Positions 43,218-52,739 are shown, counted from the stretch's first letter. The stretch is DNA of 64,000 nt from Arthrobacter sp. Leaf69 (GCF_001422645.1 NZ_LMLR01000010.1:712723-776722), one strand, 5' to 3'. The notes: generated by a model not told the origin, from the letters alone. Numbers and translations: made by a program.

Positions 43218-44534
43218 TCAGGGGAGATCGGCGACCCGTTCCGGGGTGGTGAAAGATCTCGCAGCGGCGGCACGAGCCAGGCGGGCGAGGGTTTTCGCGC
43301 TGCCCTGATGGCTGAACGATGATTCCACTCGACGACGCCCTGCTGCGCCGAGCTTGCGGCAGAGATCCGGCTGGGATACGGCCCTGAGCATGGACGCGGC
43401 CAGCAAGTCTGGTCGGCCAGGGCGGACGAGGATGCCACTGATCCTGTCATCCACCAACTCGGGGACACCGCCGGAGTCGGTGACGACGACGGGCACCCCC
43501 ATTGACATGGCTTCCATAATTGCCACTCCGAGGGGCTCGGCATGGCTGGCGAGAGCGAAGAGGTGTGCACGAACCAATTCGCTCCGGACGGACGCAGCCG
43601 GTGCTGCTCCAAGCAGCCGGACTCGAGATTCGAGGCCCAGCACCACGATCATTCGCTCAAGTTCGCGACGGTAACCCTGCCCACCCAGTTCGTCCTCACC
43701 CGCAATAACCAATTGCACATCCGTGCCGTTCTCTACCATTTCCTGCACGGCGAGTAGCAGCACGTCATGGCCTTTACTTGGATTCAGACGACCGCAGGAG
43801 AAGACTCTGAGCGGGCCGTGGCCGGGCCACGGCAAATACGAGTCGTGACGGGTGAACTCTTGGACGTCGACTCCCATCGGTGACACTTCGACTTCACACG
43901 GCAGGTCAGTTCCCAGCGCCGACTCGACGTCACGTTTCAAGCCCTCAGTGATGACTACGCCGAAAGCCGCCATGCTCCATTTCAGATTTTGGTTGTGCCC
44001 GTAGTCGCTCAGAGGACCGTGAAGAGTCAGGCTGTACGGTAATCCCGTCAGGAGATGCGCATACATAGCAATGTAGGCAGAATTGCCGCAGGAGTGCACG
44101 TGCACATGCTGCCATCGGTTCAGTCGGGCCAGACCGGCGAGTCTAGCGCCCAGCACCACCCACCCCAATTGCCGCGCGCAAACGCGGAAGCGGGTCGCAA
44201 GACTTCCTGATGTGGCCTCCCGCTGTGCTGCGCCGCGGACCGTCAGGATTAATGCGGAAAACGCCCCCGGCCGTCTTCGACGAAACCCGCTTATGGTCGT
44301 CCGGAACGCACCAATTGAGCATTCGGCCAAATAGGTTGTGACTCCCTGTGCCGTCGCCGCCCATTCTTGCGCCGCCAACTGATTCTCAGGGCTCCTGGTG
44401 GACACCACATCTGCCGAAACGTGCAGCTGGCGCAGCACATCCAGCTCCCGCCAGAAAAAGCTGTGCGTGTTCCCCGGAAATTCAGGTACAAGGTAGCCGA
44501 GCCGAAACTCGTGGATTGCTGTTCTCTCGGTCAC
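43218..44534 (-). CDS. Glycosyltransferase family 4 (GT-B fold)
   Basis: The 438-residue glycosyltransferase has a first Rossmann-like half beginning LGYLVPEFPGNTHSFFWREL and a second half with the nucleotide-sugar site: VFSCGRLNPSKGHDVLL, LVIAGEDELG, and EPLGVAIMEAMSMGVPVVVTDSGGVPE (E-x7-E). It resembles the colanic-acid WcaL/AmsK group. Its ATG overlaps the stop of the Wzz-like gene by four bases. Sugar specificity is not determined. Confidence 0.87.
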   Translation of the reverse strand: MTERTAIHEFRLGYLVPEFPGNTHSFFWRELDVLRQLHVSADVVSTRSPENQLAAQEWAATAQGVTTYLAECSIGAFRTTISGFRRRRPGAFSALILTVRGAAQREATSGSLATRFRVCARQLGWVVLGARLAGLARLNRWQHVHVHSCGNSAYIAMYAHLLTGLPYSLTLHGPLSDYGHNQNLKWSMAAFGVVITEGLKRDVESALGTDLPCEVEVSPMGVDVQEFTRHDSYLPWPGHGPLRVFSCGRLNPSKGHDVLLLAVQEMVENGTDVQLVIAGEDELGGQGYRRELERMIVVLGLESRVRLLGAAPAASVRSELVRAHLFALASHAEPLGVAIMEAMSMGVPVVVTDSGGVPELVDDRISGILVRPGRPDLLAASMLRAVSQPDLCRKLGAAGRRRVESSFSHQGSAKTLARLARAAAARSFTTPERVADLP

Positions 44535-45385
44535 CTCGCCAGCTCGGACATTCTCTTGCTTTCCTCTGCGCCGTTCGCAGGCGTCGCGAGCGCCTCACCG
44601 GGGGAGGGCTCGGGGTCGGGGCTCCGGAAGGGTGGCTCCATGTGGTTCGGTGCGTTCTTCGCGTCCTTCGCCAAAGGAGCCCTGAGCCTGATTCTGTTTC
44701 TTGATTCCGCCTCGATCTCCGCAACGTCTCCGAGCCCGGACTGTCGGCGAGTGCGGGTCACCGATATCGAATGGGCGATCGAGACGGCCCCGAACATGAG
44801 CACTACTCCCGCGAGGAACACCGCGATCAGTGACCGCAGCCTACTGGAGAATTGTTCCGTAGCCTTGTCGGGAGGGGCGACCATTATTGAGGAGAACAGA
44901 TAGGCGTCGTCCGCGCCATTAACCTTCTGTCCGTCGTAGAGATATTTTTCGAGTGTACTTCCGAGAGCACGGGTGGTTGCGAATGACTTCTCAGGAGTTT
45001 CAGCAATTCCGGTGATGTCGACCAGGAAGCCATTGATGCCGCCAACGCCGCGGCTGACTGTATATTCCGGGCTCAGTCCCTGTTCTTTGAGTTTGTCGGC
45101 CATGGAACTGTCGTTGAGTCGGGTCAGGAGCACCTGAACGATCAACGAAGGATCCGAAGAACGCAGATATGGATTCTTATCATTCAGCTTCCCGAGTTCC
45201 GGGTTGTTGAGCAGATCCTGCTGAGTCGGTATGTCCGGATTGATCATGGCATACGTGGCGGACGTTTCGTAGGACCGGGGGGCAAACTGAAATACGTACA
45301 GCCCGGCAGCCAAAGTCAAAAGAAGAATCGGGATAGAAACGATTCGATGCCACCAAAGCGTTCTCAAAACTGCTAAGGGATCCAC
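44531..45385 (-). CDS. Wzz-like chain-length determinant / polysaccharide co-polymerase
   Basis: This 284-residue membrane protein has one helix near 15-33, a large extracytoplasmic region (about 35-185) with the Wzz pattern (YETSATYAMINP, LLNNPELG, TTRALGSTLEKYL), a second helix near 193-212 and a cytosolic basic/Pro-rich tail. No kinase domain is fused. Such proteins set polymer length together with the Wzy polymerase, whose gene overlaps its start by 13 bases. It lacks the tyrosine-rich tail of Gram-positive capsule regulators. Confidence 0.8.
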   Translation of the reverse strand: MDPLAVLRTLWWHRIVSIPILLLTLAAGLYVFQFAPRSYETSATYAMINPDIPTQQDLLNNPELGKLNDKNPYLRSSDPSLIVQVLLTRLNDSSMADKLKEQGLSPEYTVSRGVGGINGFLVDITGIAETPEKSFATTRALGSTLEKYLYDGQKVNGADDAYLFSSIMVAPPDKATEQFSSRLRSLIAVFLAGVVLMFGAVSIAHSISVTRTRRQSGLGDVAEIEAESRNRIRLRAPLAKDAKNAPNHMEPPFRSPDPEPSPGEALATPANGAEESKRMSELAR

Positions 45386-46839
45386 TGCAGTCCTCCTGGT
45401 AATTTATGACTCGAAACCATTTCTTTGCGGAGTTGGATCTGCACCCCGTCGCCAAGGCTCATAGCCTCTTTCTCTGCTCTTGCCATGACCCAAACAGCTC
45501 CACCTAGGCCAATCAGAACTGGATATGTGAGGGCAAAAACAGGGAACGACAGGGAATCGAATGTTAGGGAACAAATCCCGGCGACGAGCCCACCGGCTCC
45601 GACAGCACCTGCCAAGGACTTCAACTGCGGGTTCCGGGACGACCGAGCGGCCAAAATGCCGGAAATGCCGGGAACAATCAGATAAATCGCAACCGCAAAT
45701 AGACCAACGAGGCCGAGCGTTACCGCCGCATTCAAGTACTCGTTGTCAAGGATGTGGATTGCAGAATCAGGCTCATAATTGCCAGGCCCCGCGCCAAAGA
45801 GCGGACGCTGGGCCACCATCGCTTCGACCCGGGGGTAGTTGTTTGTTCGGGTAGAAATGGACGGGTCCGAACTTGAGGATGTCACTGTTCCAGTTAGCGT
45901 GCTTACAAGTCCGGGAACACCCAAAAAGAGGCCGGCAAGGGCGACTGGCGACGCGATAAGGGCCCATATACGCGGAACGGCGGGGAGGAACGGTATGAAC
46001 ACGGCCAGCCCAACCACAAGGCCAAGGACTCCGGAACGCGAGACGGTTGATGCGATGGCAAATATCAAAAGCGACGTGCCTAATAGCCTAAAACCGATCC
46101 AACGGCCCTGGTCATAGATCGCACGCCATATGGACAACGGCAGAAGCATGGCGGACACTACGGCCAGTTCGATCGAGTGGAAAGTGCTGCCTGCAACGCG
46201 CAGTAGCGCACCCCTTGATTGGAACGGTGTGTCCCCGCCGTTGTACGTGAAGCCGGGCATTGCGTACTGGAACCACTCCATGGGGTTTATCCCGAAAGCG
46301 AACTGGGCCAGTGCAACGAGGCAGCAAAAAAACGCACCGGCCAGAAGGGCTCGGATGAATACCATGGCATCAGAAAGCGTTCGGACGACCTCGCCGACGA
46401 CGAGCACTATGCCTGCGCTGGCCATCAACAGGATCAACCATCGGTCTGCGGAGGCACGCGCCATTTCGGTACTTCCCCCCGTGATTCCCGCGTACAAGGC
46501 AGCGTAGGAAGCGCAAGTCGCCACGAACAACGCCGCAAGCGCTACGCGTCCGGGATGCCGGACCTTTATCGGGTTATGGAGCCCAAAGAGGACCGAAAAG
46601 ATCCAGAGGAGAAAAACGAGAACCGCCAGCATCATCGGCACGGTGCCGGCCGCACCAACCGGTTTGAACACCATGGACGACGGAAAAAAGAAGATGCAGA
46701 ATGCCATGGCGCGCAGAAGGAACGGTACTTTCTGCCTCTTCAACCTATCGACCGGAGGGGACGCCGCCGAGGTGGAGTTGCCTGCCACAGAGCGACTTTC
46801 CCTCTCGGATTGCTGTGGTTGCATCCGATGCCGGCTCAT
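45373..46839 (-). CDS. O-antigen ligase/polymerase-like (Wzy-type) membrane protein
   Basis: The 488-residue protein has about 11-12 hydrophobic helices and a large loop (about 325-385) containing RVEAMVAQRPLFGAGPGNYE, the arginine-containing H-x-P/G-G-type motif region of O-antigen ligase and polymerase families. The AVTLGLVGLFAV and GLVVGLAVF helices fit Wzy_C. It is probably the polymerase of this EPS cluster. Start at 46839 overlaps the upstream glycosyltransferase stop by four bases. Codon choice and GC are lower than in the flanking core genes. Confidence 0.82.
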   Translation of the reverse strand: MSRHRMQPQQSERESRSVAGNSTSAASPPVDRLKRQKVPFLLRAMAFCIFFFPSSMVFKPVGAAGTVPMMLAVLVFLLWIFSVLFGLHNPIKVRHPGRVALAALFVATCASYAALYAGITGGSTEMARASADRWLILLMASAGIVLVVGEVVRTLSDAMVFIRALLAGAFFCCLVALAQFAFGINPMEWFQYAMPGFTYNGGDTPFQSRGALLRVAGSTFHSIELAVVSAMLLPLSIWRAIYDQGRWIGFRLLGTSLLIFAIASTVSRSGVLGLVVGLAVFIPFLPAVPRIWALIASPVALAGLFLGVPGLVSTLTGTVTSSSSDPSISTRTNNYPRVEAMVAQRPLFGAGPGNYEPDSAIHILDNEYLNAAVTLGLVGLFAVAIYLIVPGISGILAARSSRNPQLKSLAGAVGAGGLVAGICSLTFDSLSFPVFALTYPVLIGLGGAVWVMARAEKEAMSLGDGVQIQLRKEMVSSHKLPGGLQWIP

Positions 46840-48101
46840 GGGGCCGCCTCCGCTGTTGGGGGCAGCGCAAACTCGTTAGCCGGCGTGCGACAGATCCGCT
46901 CAATTTCCTGAGAAACAAGAACTGACGGTAGGCGCCATGTCCGCCGGACGGATTCTGCCAGGTGCCGGGCCCTGCCTTCGATGTCCGCCGCGGAAACAGC
47001 TTCCGAAAGTCCATGTGCGATTCCAGCAGGAGTGGCCGGCACCCAGATGGCTGCCGTCGTGGATAGATCGGCTCTGGGGAATGGATGATCGTTCATCACA
47101 GGCACGTTGCCGGCGGCCATCAGTTCTTCGGCAACCAGAGAAATATTGGTGAAGGAGAGGGCAACGCTGGCAATCGTCCGGTTGTACAAAGCGTTGAGCT
47201 CGGACGGCCTTAAGGATCCATGATTCGTGACGGGGATGTTCCAGTCCGACACGGTGTCTCCGAAGATGTGAATTTCCTGGTCTGGGTGCTGAAGATGAAA
47301 TATCTCTAATGCAAGCTTCGCCAGCAGATATCCACGACGGTCCACGCTTCGCTTGGCATAGTAGACAATGCCGGCGCGGGGTGCCGAATCACGGCGGAGA
47401 AGCTTGTATGTACTCGTATCGCATCCGAAGGGAACCGTTGCATCTGCTGTGATACCCAATTCGCTCTGAAGCCTGGATGCGACCATTTCGCCGAGCGCTA
47501 TATTGGTAAACCCGAATCGGTACGTGTCTTCAGCCAAGGCGTAGAGGGCACCGCGGGGATAGAAATACGGTTCATAGTCCTGGATGAAATAAAAGCAGTT
47601 AACTGCGGAGGGGGCCCTCCTTGCCACGACGTGGGCAGTGCCCCAGGAGCTGGCAACAAGGGCATGCATGCCACCAATTGCTCCAGTCGCGCTGCGGATT
47701 CCAGCCCTGATATTAGGCCAATACCGCCGAATCACCGGCTCATGGCGGGCAACGTCATCCGAGTTCCGGTCATATAGCAGCAGTGTGCATTCGTGACCCC
47801 GCTGCTCCGCTTCTTCGACCATGCGGAAGAGCGTCGTGTGGCCGCCGGATCCCGGGCCCGGAGGCGAGCACACCCAGCCGATCCGAAGTGACGCGTCTGG
47901 AGTTCGCGAAGGGTGAGGGGGGCGCATCCCGCTGGAATCAACAAGGTCCTCGATGCGTACGGGCAGCTCCGCACGCAAAAAGTCGTAGCGCTGGTCCATC
48001 TTCAGCGCCATACGCCGCAAAAGCGCCGGGGCAAATCCCGCCGGGCCAGTGGACTGAATGCGCTGCCAAAAGTGGGCAGGAGACCGATGTGACGGGATCA
48101 A
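46836..48101 (-). CDS. Glycosyltransferase, GT4 WsaF-like
   Basis: The 421-residue GT-B glycosyltransferase opens its first domain with RIGWVCSPPGPGSGGHTTLFRMVEEAE. The hallmark WxxxxxGGH-type opening is seen in WsaF-type rhamnosyltransferases and related mycobacterial enzymes. The mid-region YFIQDYEPYFYPRGALYALAEDTY and C-terminal SLVAEELMAAGNVPVMNDHPFPR carry conserved acceptor and donor elements. The start is TTG at 48101 in a TTGA overlap with the upstream stop. A rhamnosyl activity is suggested by family only. Confidence 0.8.
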   Translation of the reverse strand: MIPSHRSPAHFWQRIQSTGPAGFAPALLRRMALKMDQRYDFLRAELPVRIEDLVDSSGMRPPHPSRTPDASLRIGWVCSPPGPGSGGHTTLFRMVEEAEQRGHECTLLLYDRNSDDVARHEPVIRRYWPNIRAGIRSATGAIGGMHALVASSWGTAHVVARRAPSAVNCFYFIQDYEPYFYPRGALYALAEDTYRFGFTNIALGEMVASRLQSELGITADATVPFGCDTSTYKLLRRDSAPRAGIVYYAKRSVDRRGYLLAKLALEIFHLQHPDQEIHIFGDTVSDWNIPVTNHGSLRPSELNALYNRTIASVALSFTNISLVAEELMAAGNVPVMNDHPFPRADLSTTAAIWVPATPAGIAHGLSEAVSAADIEGRARHLAESVRRTWRLPSVLVSQEIERICRTPANEFALPPTAEAAP

Positions 48102-49009
48102 GATATACCTCTAGGGGTGCTATCCCGGCCCGCCGCTAAATAATCTGCGAAGCCAGCGAGTGCTTGCGTCCGGTGCTCATGGGTGACACCTGATTTGGCT
48201 GAAATCATGACCGATAAGACATCCGCGGGGGCTCCATGGAGCATCCGGGTGATTTCCGCTCCGTTCAATGGCACTTCATCGGAGTAGTTGACGCTCTTCA
48301 TGCGTGACGTCGCGGCGGGCGGGCCCCCTTGTACTTCGTCTACGTACGTCCCGTAGAGCATCATCTCCGAGAAGTGGAGCTGGGAGCCTATTGCGGACTG
48401 CCAAGGCCGGCCGCTGACGTCTTCAACCCGCTTAAGCGTGGCGCGGACGATTTCTGGATCCCAGACGCAGGGCCAGCAGATGTAGTCCGTCAAGGTCCCG
48501 GTTTCAGGGGGGTCCAACCCCAGGAGGGCCCTTGCTGATTCGAGCCACACACGGTGCCGGGGCAGTCCGGAATGGATCGCTCCCGGGTTCCGGTACATTT
48601 CCAGCAGGCCATCCTTCCGGAAGGACTCAATGTCCGTCGGCGCGACCATCACCATGTCGGAATCAACGAGGAGCACGGCGTCGGCCTTCAGGGTGGCTGA
48701 CGCAGACAACTTAATCAATTGTTGGGCTATCCAGCCCCTGACGGGTGGCCACGGATGCGAACGGTTGATCCACAAATTGACGCCGGGCGCCTTCCACATC
48801 GAACTCGGCAGGAATTCGCCAGCCTCGTGGATTTCGGTCCTACTGTTCAAGAGCATTCGGAACAAAGGAATGTCCTGCCCTGGAACGACTATGTGATGGA
48901 TGACGTTTTCGGGCATCCAGCGAAGGACCGAGCGATTGAGTTCCCGGCACAGTTCGGCGTCTGGCCCATAGCTGGGTGTCAGGACGGCGAGTTCTGGTTT
49001 AGATCCCAT
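48098..49009 (-). CDS. DUF6492-type glycosyltransferase-like protein
   Basis: The 303-residue protein (MGSKPELAVLTPSYGPDAELC start) has a GT-A-like core: LTPSYG near the N-terminus and ADAVLLVDSDMVMVAP (about 112-127), whose DSD resembles the DxD metal/nucleotide-sugar motif. I identify it with DUF6492, often encoded in polysaccharide loci. ATG 49009 follows GGAGAAGCC; longer starts were rejected. It is the first gene of a six-gene overlapping operon, so the promoter should lie in the next 420 bases. Confidence 0.75.
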   Translation of the reverse strand: MGSKPELAVLTPSYGPDAELCRELNRSVLRWMPENVIHHIVVPGQDIPLFRMLLNSRTEIHEAGEFLPSSMWKAPGVNLWINRSHPWPPVRGWIAQQLIKLSASATLKADAVLLVDSDMVMVAPTDIESFRKDGLLEMYRNPGAIHSGLPRHRVWLESARALLGLDPPETGTLTDYICWPCVWDPEIVRATLKRVEDVSGRPWQSAIGSQLHFSEMMLYGTYVDEVQGGPPAATSRMKSVNYSDEVPLNGAEITRMLHGAPADVLSVMISAKSGVTHEHRTQALAGFADYLAAGRDSTPRGIS

Positions 49010-49433
49010 GGCTTCTCCGACGACCCCAGCGAACGCACGCCGCGACATTCCGGGAGTTGGACCGGCCCCGGCCGGGAAGTTGCTGGGTGCGTTCCGTCGC
49101 CGTGTTTTGGCTGGAAAAATCCATGGGCCCCCCATTCAATCGCTAGGAAAACGGTTGAGTCAGGGTTATGTAAGTCGTCGGCTTGAAGACACTTCCGCCC
49201 CGACCTACTAATCTGCCGCCCCGAGTACGCTCGGGGTTGGAGCGAAACCCTGACCAAATGGCTGTGCTTTTGCAAATATAGGCTGGGCGTCTGCCGGGGG
49301 ACTAGGCCGCATGGATAGTCGAGTAGGGCAGTGACTGAAGTCGAGTAGTTTGCCCGCCCAGTACTCGTTTTTCGTCCCGGAACCTCCAACACCGGTCTCC
49401 GGCACAAGGGGGCACGGTCACCCCTACGCCGTC
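49010..49433. other. Intergenic region upstream of the EPS operon
   Basis: These 424 bases between divergently placed minus-strand units contain a CCCCGAG/CTCGGGG inverted repeat (49219-49236) and must carry the EPS promoter on the minus strand. No clear -35/-10 pair, gene or RNA family is recognised. Confidence 0.5.
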
Positions 49434-50108
49434 CTAGAAGGCCAGGCTGATCACGAGGCTGATCGTCGTCGCGAGGATGACGGTCCCAAAGAGGTAGGAA
49501 AGCAAGCTGTGCTTGAGCGCCTCCGCCCGGATGCCGTGGCTCTGCAGGGCGGTGTCCGAGACCTGGTAGGTCATGCCGAGGCTCGTGGCGAGATAGGCGA
49601 AGTCGGTGTACTGCGGAGGCCCTTCCTGATTGAAATCGACGCCGCCCACCGCCGTCCCGGCTTTCCCGCCCGTGCCGTAGTACAACTCGGCGTACCGCAG
49701 CGTGAACAGCGTCTGCACCAGCATCCACGACAGGGCGACCGATGCCAGCGCCAACAGGCCGCCGCCAAAGCGGGACCCGCCGCCGCTGGAATGGGTATCG
49801 ACGACGACGGCGGCCACCGCGCCGAGGCTGGCGACGTTGGCCGCCAGGATCAAGAGGTCCGTTGTACCGCGGGACGGGTCCTCCGCCGTGGCGTGCGCCC
49901 GGGTTTCGGCGGGGTTGAAGCGGCCGATCGCCAGCCAGACCCACGCGACGTAGGTCAGCGCCGCGACTCCCCAGCCGACGGCGGGCGCCGCCACCCAGTA
50001 CCCGTTCAGTGCCGTGACCGCGGCCGCGGCGGCCCCCGCGGTGAGCATCACCGCAAAACGCAGCCGGCTGCGGCGCACGGGCCGGGCGGGCGGTAATCCG
50101 GTGGTCAT
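49434..50108 (-). CDS. DUF1345 membrane protein
   Basis: The 224-residue membrane protein has five to six hydrophobic helices and the family-typical segment GPPQYTDFAYLATSLGMTYQVSDT (a conserved loop and helix of DUF1345) followed by LKHSLLSYLFGTVILATTISLV. Function is unknown in the family. ATG 50108 (MTTGLPPARPV) with GGGGA upstream is preferred to an upstream start within the frame. Base composition returns to the high-GC level of the core genome, marking the edge of the EPS island. Confidence 0.86.
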   Translation of the reverse strand: MTTGLPPARPVRRSRLRFAVMLTAGAAAAAVTALNGYWVAAPAVGWGVAALTYVAWVWLAIGRFNPAETRAHATAEDPSRGTTDLLILAANVASLGAVAAVVVDTHSSGGGSRFGGGLLALASVALSWMLVQTLFTLRYAELYYGTGGKAGTAVGGVDFNQEGPPQYTDFAYLATSLGMTYQVSDTALQSHGIRAEALKHSLLSYLFGTVILATTISLVISLAF

Positions 50109-50294
50109 TCCCCGATCATGGCACAGCGTTGTCCACATGGAGGTCCTCTTCGCTTCCGGCTCTCCGGCATCTGTGCCTACGCTGGCAGGGCGTGGAATCG
50201 TGGAATACGGCCCCGATGCACTATGCTATTGAAGTCTGTGCTGCGCCCTGCCCCCGTTCCTGGGGGTGATGCGGGCACACGGCACCGCAAATGA

Positions 50295-50339
50295 ACCTCC
50301 TGTTACGGAAATGCCGTAACCGCTTAGCCCAAAGGAGGT
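50295..50339 (+). promoter_or_regulatory. rpsF leader: hairpin plus anti-Shine-Dalgarno
   Basis: ACCTCC (50295-50300) can pair with the rpsF Shine-Dalgarno GGAGGT (50334-50339), enclosing the perfect hairpin GTTACGG-AAATG-CCGTAAC (50302-50320) and an ACCGC-containing unpaired 3' segment. This is the kind of architecture used by S6:S18 autoregulatory leaders. Confidence 0.45.
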
Positions 50340-50349
50340 GGGTTCACAT

Positions 50350-50655
50350 ATGCGTCCTTACGAATTGATGGTAATCATCGACCCCGAGGTCGAAGAGCGT
50401 ACCGTTGAGCCAACGCTTCAGAAGTTCCTGAACGTCATCACGACCGATGGTGGAACCATCGAAAAGGTTGACATCTGGGGCCGTCGTCGCCTGGCTTACG
50501 AAATCCAGAAGAAGTCTGAAGGTATCTACGCCGTGGTGAACTTCACCGCTGAGCCGGCTACCGCCAAGGAACTTGACCGCCAGCTGAGCCTCAATGAGAC
50601 CATCATGCGCACCAAGATCACCCGCCCCGAAGAGCAGAAGGTTGTTGCTGAGTAA
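50350..50655 (+). CDS. rpsF: 30S ribosomal protein S6
   Basis: The 101-residue S6 protein binds S18 on the platform of the small ribosomal subunit. The sequence begins [21 protein letters not shown] and carries the S6 strand-helix pattern ([24 protein letters not shown]). Start ATG 50350 follows the AAAGGAGGTGGG site; a start 12 bases earlier in the frame is not needed. It is the first gene of the rpsF-ssb-rpsR-rplI operon universal in this group. Confidence 0.97.
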   Translation: MRPYELMVIIDPEVEERTVEPTLQKFLNVITTDGGTIEKVDIWGRRRLAYEIQKKSEGIYAVVNFTAEPATAKELDRQLSLNETIMRTKITRPEEQKVVAE

Positions 50656-50706
50656 TCAGCCGCACCTCATTCTTTAACCCCGCAGGAACGAACAAGGAGG
50701 CAGTAG

Positions 50707-51300
50707 ATGGCAGGCGAAACCACTATTACGGTCATCGGTAATCTCACCAATGACCCCGAACTGAGGTTCACACCGTCAGGTTCGGCAGTAGCGAATTTCA
50801 CCATCGCGTCTACTCCCCGCACCTTCGACCGCCAGTCCAATGAGTGGAAGGACGGGGAAACCCTGTTCCTCCGCGCGTCGGTATGGCGTGAAGCCGCCGA
50901 GAACGTCGCCGAATCCCTGACCAAGGGCATGCGCGTGATCGTTTCGGGCCGGCTGAAGAGCCGTTCCTACGAAACCAAAGAAGGCGAGAAGCGCACCGTT
51001 ATCGAGCTTGAGGTCGATGAAATTGGCCCCAGCCTGCGCTACGCCAACGCCAAGGTCAACCGCACCCAGCGCTCCGGCGGTGGGGGTGCCGGCAACGGCG
51101 CCCAGGGTGGCTTCGGCGGCGGCAACAGCGGCGGCGGCTTCGGCGGCGGCTCTGGTGGAAACCAGGGCGGCGGCAACTCGGGCGGAACCTGGGGCGGCAA
51201 CCAGCCCGCACAGCAGCAGGATGACCCCTGGGCCACGCCCGGTGTCAGCAATGCAGGCGGCGGCTGGGGCAACGGCCCGGATTCCGAACCTCCCTTCTAA
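50707..51300 (+). CDS. ssb: Single-stranded DNA-binding protein
   Basis: This 197-residue replication/repair protein has an N-terminal OB fold (about 1-110) with [15 protein letters not shown] and [19 protein letters not shown] long Gly-rich disordered linker (about 122-180) precedes the acidic tip ending in PPF that recruits partner proteins. Start ATG 50707 follows AAGGAGGCAGTAG. It lies between rpsF and rpsR in the standard operon. This is the primary Ssb rather than a competence-type paralogue, judging by operon position and length. Confidence 0.97.
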   Translation: MAGETTITVIGNLTNDPELRFTPSGSAVANFTIASTPRTFDRQSNEWKDGETLFLRASVWREAAENVAESLTKGMRVIVSGRLKSRSYETKEGEKRTVIELEVDEIGPSLRYANAKVNRTQRSGGGGAGNGAQGGFGGGNSGGGFGGGSGGNQGGGNSGGTWGGNQPAQQQDDPWATPGVSNAGGGWGNGPDSEPPF

Positions 51301-51426
51301 ACAACATCTAAGGTTCGACGTCGGAACCCGCCGGAACGCCACAAGGCGGACGGGCGCTGACCGGCGTCGGATCACCACCATCCCGTGGATCAATATCCAC
51401 GGGCTCCATCGAATAGGAGCTCCACG

Positions 51427-51666
51427 ATGGCTAAGGCTGAACTCCGTAAGCCCAAACCAAAGTCCAACCCCTTGAAGGCCGCTGACATCACTGTCATCGA
51501 CTACAAGGACGTAGCATTGCTGCGCAAGTTCATCTCCGACCGCGGAAAGATCCGCGCCCGTCGCGTCACTGGCGTCACGGTGCAGGAACAGCGCAAGATC
51601 GCCCAGGCAATCAAGAACGCCCGCGAAGTTGCTCTGCTGCCTTACTCCGGCGCTGGCCGCGGCTAA
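51427..51666 (+). CDS. rpsR: 30S ribosomal protein S18
   Basis: The 79-residue S18 ([16 protein letters not shown] start) has the family core [22 protein letters not shown] and [24 protein letters not shown]. It lacks the paired cysteines that would give a zinc ribbon, so it is a zinc-independent (C-minus) type or the usual actinobacterial form. ATG 51427 with TAGGAGCT upstream; the longer open frame 5' to it is not conserved. It binds next to S6 on the small ribosomal subunit. Confidence 0.96.
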   Translation: MAKAELRKPKPKSNPLKAADITVIDYKDVALLRKFISDRGKIRARRVTGVTVQEQRKIAQAIKNAREVALLPYSGAGRG

Positions 51667-51683
51667 GGAAGGGATTAACTAAC

Positions 51684-52136
51684 ATGGCAAAGCTCATTCT
51701 GACCCACGAAGTAACCGGTCTCGGTGCTGCAGGCGATGTTGTCGAGGTCAAGGACGGTTACGCACGTAACTACCTGCTGCCCCGCAACTTCGCTCTGACC
51801 TGGTCCAAGGGTGGCGAGAAGCAGGTTGAGTCCATCAAGGCTGCCCGCGCCGCCCGCGAGCACGCTTCCCTGGAAGACGCTCAGAAGCAGGCCGCTGCAC
51901 TCTCCGCAAAGCCGGTCAAGCTCGTTGTCAAGGCTGGCGAGACCGGACGCCTGTTCGGCACCGTCAAGCAGGGCGACGTGGCCGACGCTGTTGAGGCCGC
52001 TGGCCTTGGCCGCATCGACAAGCGCAAGGTGGAACTGCCGGCGCACATCAAGTCGGTTGGTTCCTACCAGGCCAACGTCCGCCTCCACGCTGACGTTGCC
52101 GCTGTGATCGATCTCGACGTAGTCGCAGGCAAGTAG
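51684..52136 (+). CDS. rplI: 50S ribosomal protein L9
   Basis: The 150-residue L9 has the N-terminal domain with [28 protein letters not shown] (about 10-37), the long connecting helix (about 40-75) and the C-terminal domain ending in [14 protein letters not shown]9 binds 23S rRNA at the base of the L1 stalk. It is the last gene of the rpsF operon, 17 bases after rpsR, with GGAAGGGA upstream, and is followed by an intrinsic terminator. Confidence 0.97.
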   Translation: MAKLILTHEVTGLGAAGDVVEVKDGYARNYLLPRNFALTWSKGGEKQVESIKAARAAREHASLEDAQKQAAALSAKPVKLVVKAGETGRLFGTVKQGDVADAVEAAGLGRIDKRKVELPAHIKSVGSYQANVRLHADVAAVIDLDVVAGK

Positions 52137-52168
52137 CCCTCACCGGCTCTGCAGTCCTGAACTGCTGG

Positions 52169-52216
52169 AAGGCCCCCGCCTTCGGATTCCCCTGAGGAAC
52201 CGGACGCGGGGGCCTT
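52169..52216 (+). terminator. rplI operon terminator
   Basis: AAGGCCCCCGC (52169-52179) pairs with GCGGGGGCCTT (52206-52216). The loop is long (26 bases) but the 11-bp GC-rich stem lies 33 bases past the rplI stop. Confidence 0.75.
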
Positions 52217-52239
52217 CTGCGTTATCCCAGACGGGACGC

Positions 52240-52674
52240 TCAGCCGTGGTGCAGAACCGTCCTGACATGCCGGTACCCCTCCCGGATCAGCTCGGCGAGG
52301 ACCGCCACGTCGATGTCATCGAGCTTGGTGACATAGAGGCAGCCCGCGCCGGTCTTGTGCTTCCCCAGCCGGCCAAGGAGTTCCGCCGCCTCGGGACCAT
52401 AGGTCAGTCCGTACAGCGACAGGCTGGCCTTCCGCGGTGAGAACCCGACGGCGGGAGCATCGCCTTCGCGCCCGGTCCCGTACTTGTAGTGGTACTCGCC
52501 GAAGCCCACTATCGTCGGGCCCCACATCGCGGCCTGCTGCCCCGTGATCCCGGACATCAGGTCCAGCAACCGGAGCCCGTCCTCCCTGCGGACGGGATGC
52601 TCGACGGCGGCGAGGAACTCCTCGACGGACGCGCCGGTTGCCACGGTCTTGTTTTGGGTCTTGTTCACGGCCAT
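52240..52674 (-). CDS. DUF1801 domain protein
   Basis: The 144-residue cytoplasmic protein has a DUF1801/YdhG-like fold. VEEFLAAVEHPVRREDGLRLLDLMSGITGQQAAMWGPTIVGFGEYHY spans the conserved helix and W-G-x-x-I-V-G-F-G-x-Y motif, followed by VGFSPRKASLSLYGL. Function of the family is unknown. The gene is convergent with the ribosomal operon, 103 bases from rplI, and divergent from phzF. Confidence 0.88.
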   Translation of the reverse strand: MAVNKTQNKTVATGASVEEFLAAVEHPVRREDGLRLLDLMSGITGQQAAMWGPTIVGFGEYHYKYGTGREGDAPAVGFSPRKASLSLYGLTYGPEAAELLGRLGKHKTGAGCLYVTKLDDIDVAVLAELIREGYRHVRTVLHHG

Positions 52675-52739
52675 GGGGGCAGTCTCGCAGACCGCGCCAC
52701 CCTTGTCAGCCGCAACGGCGTGGGTGGTAGCCTGCTGCG

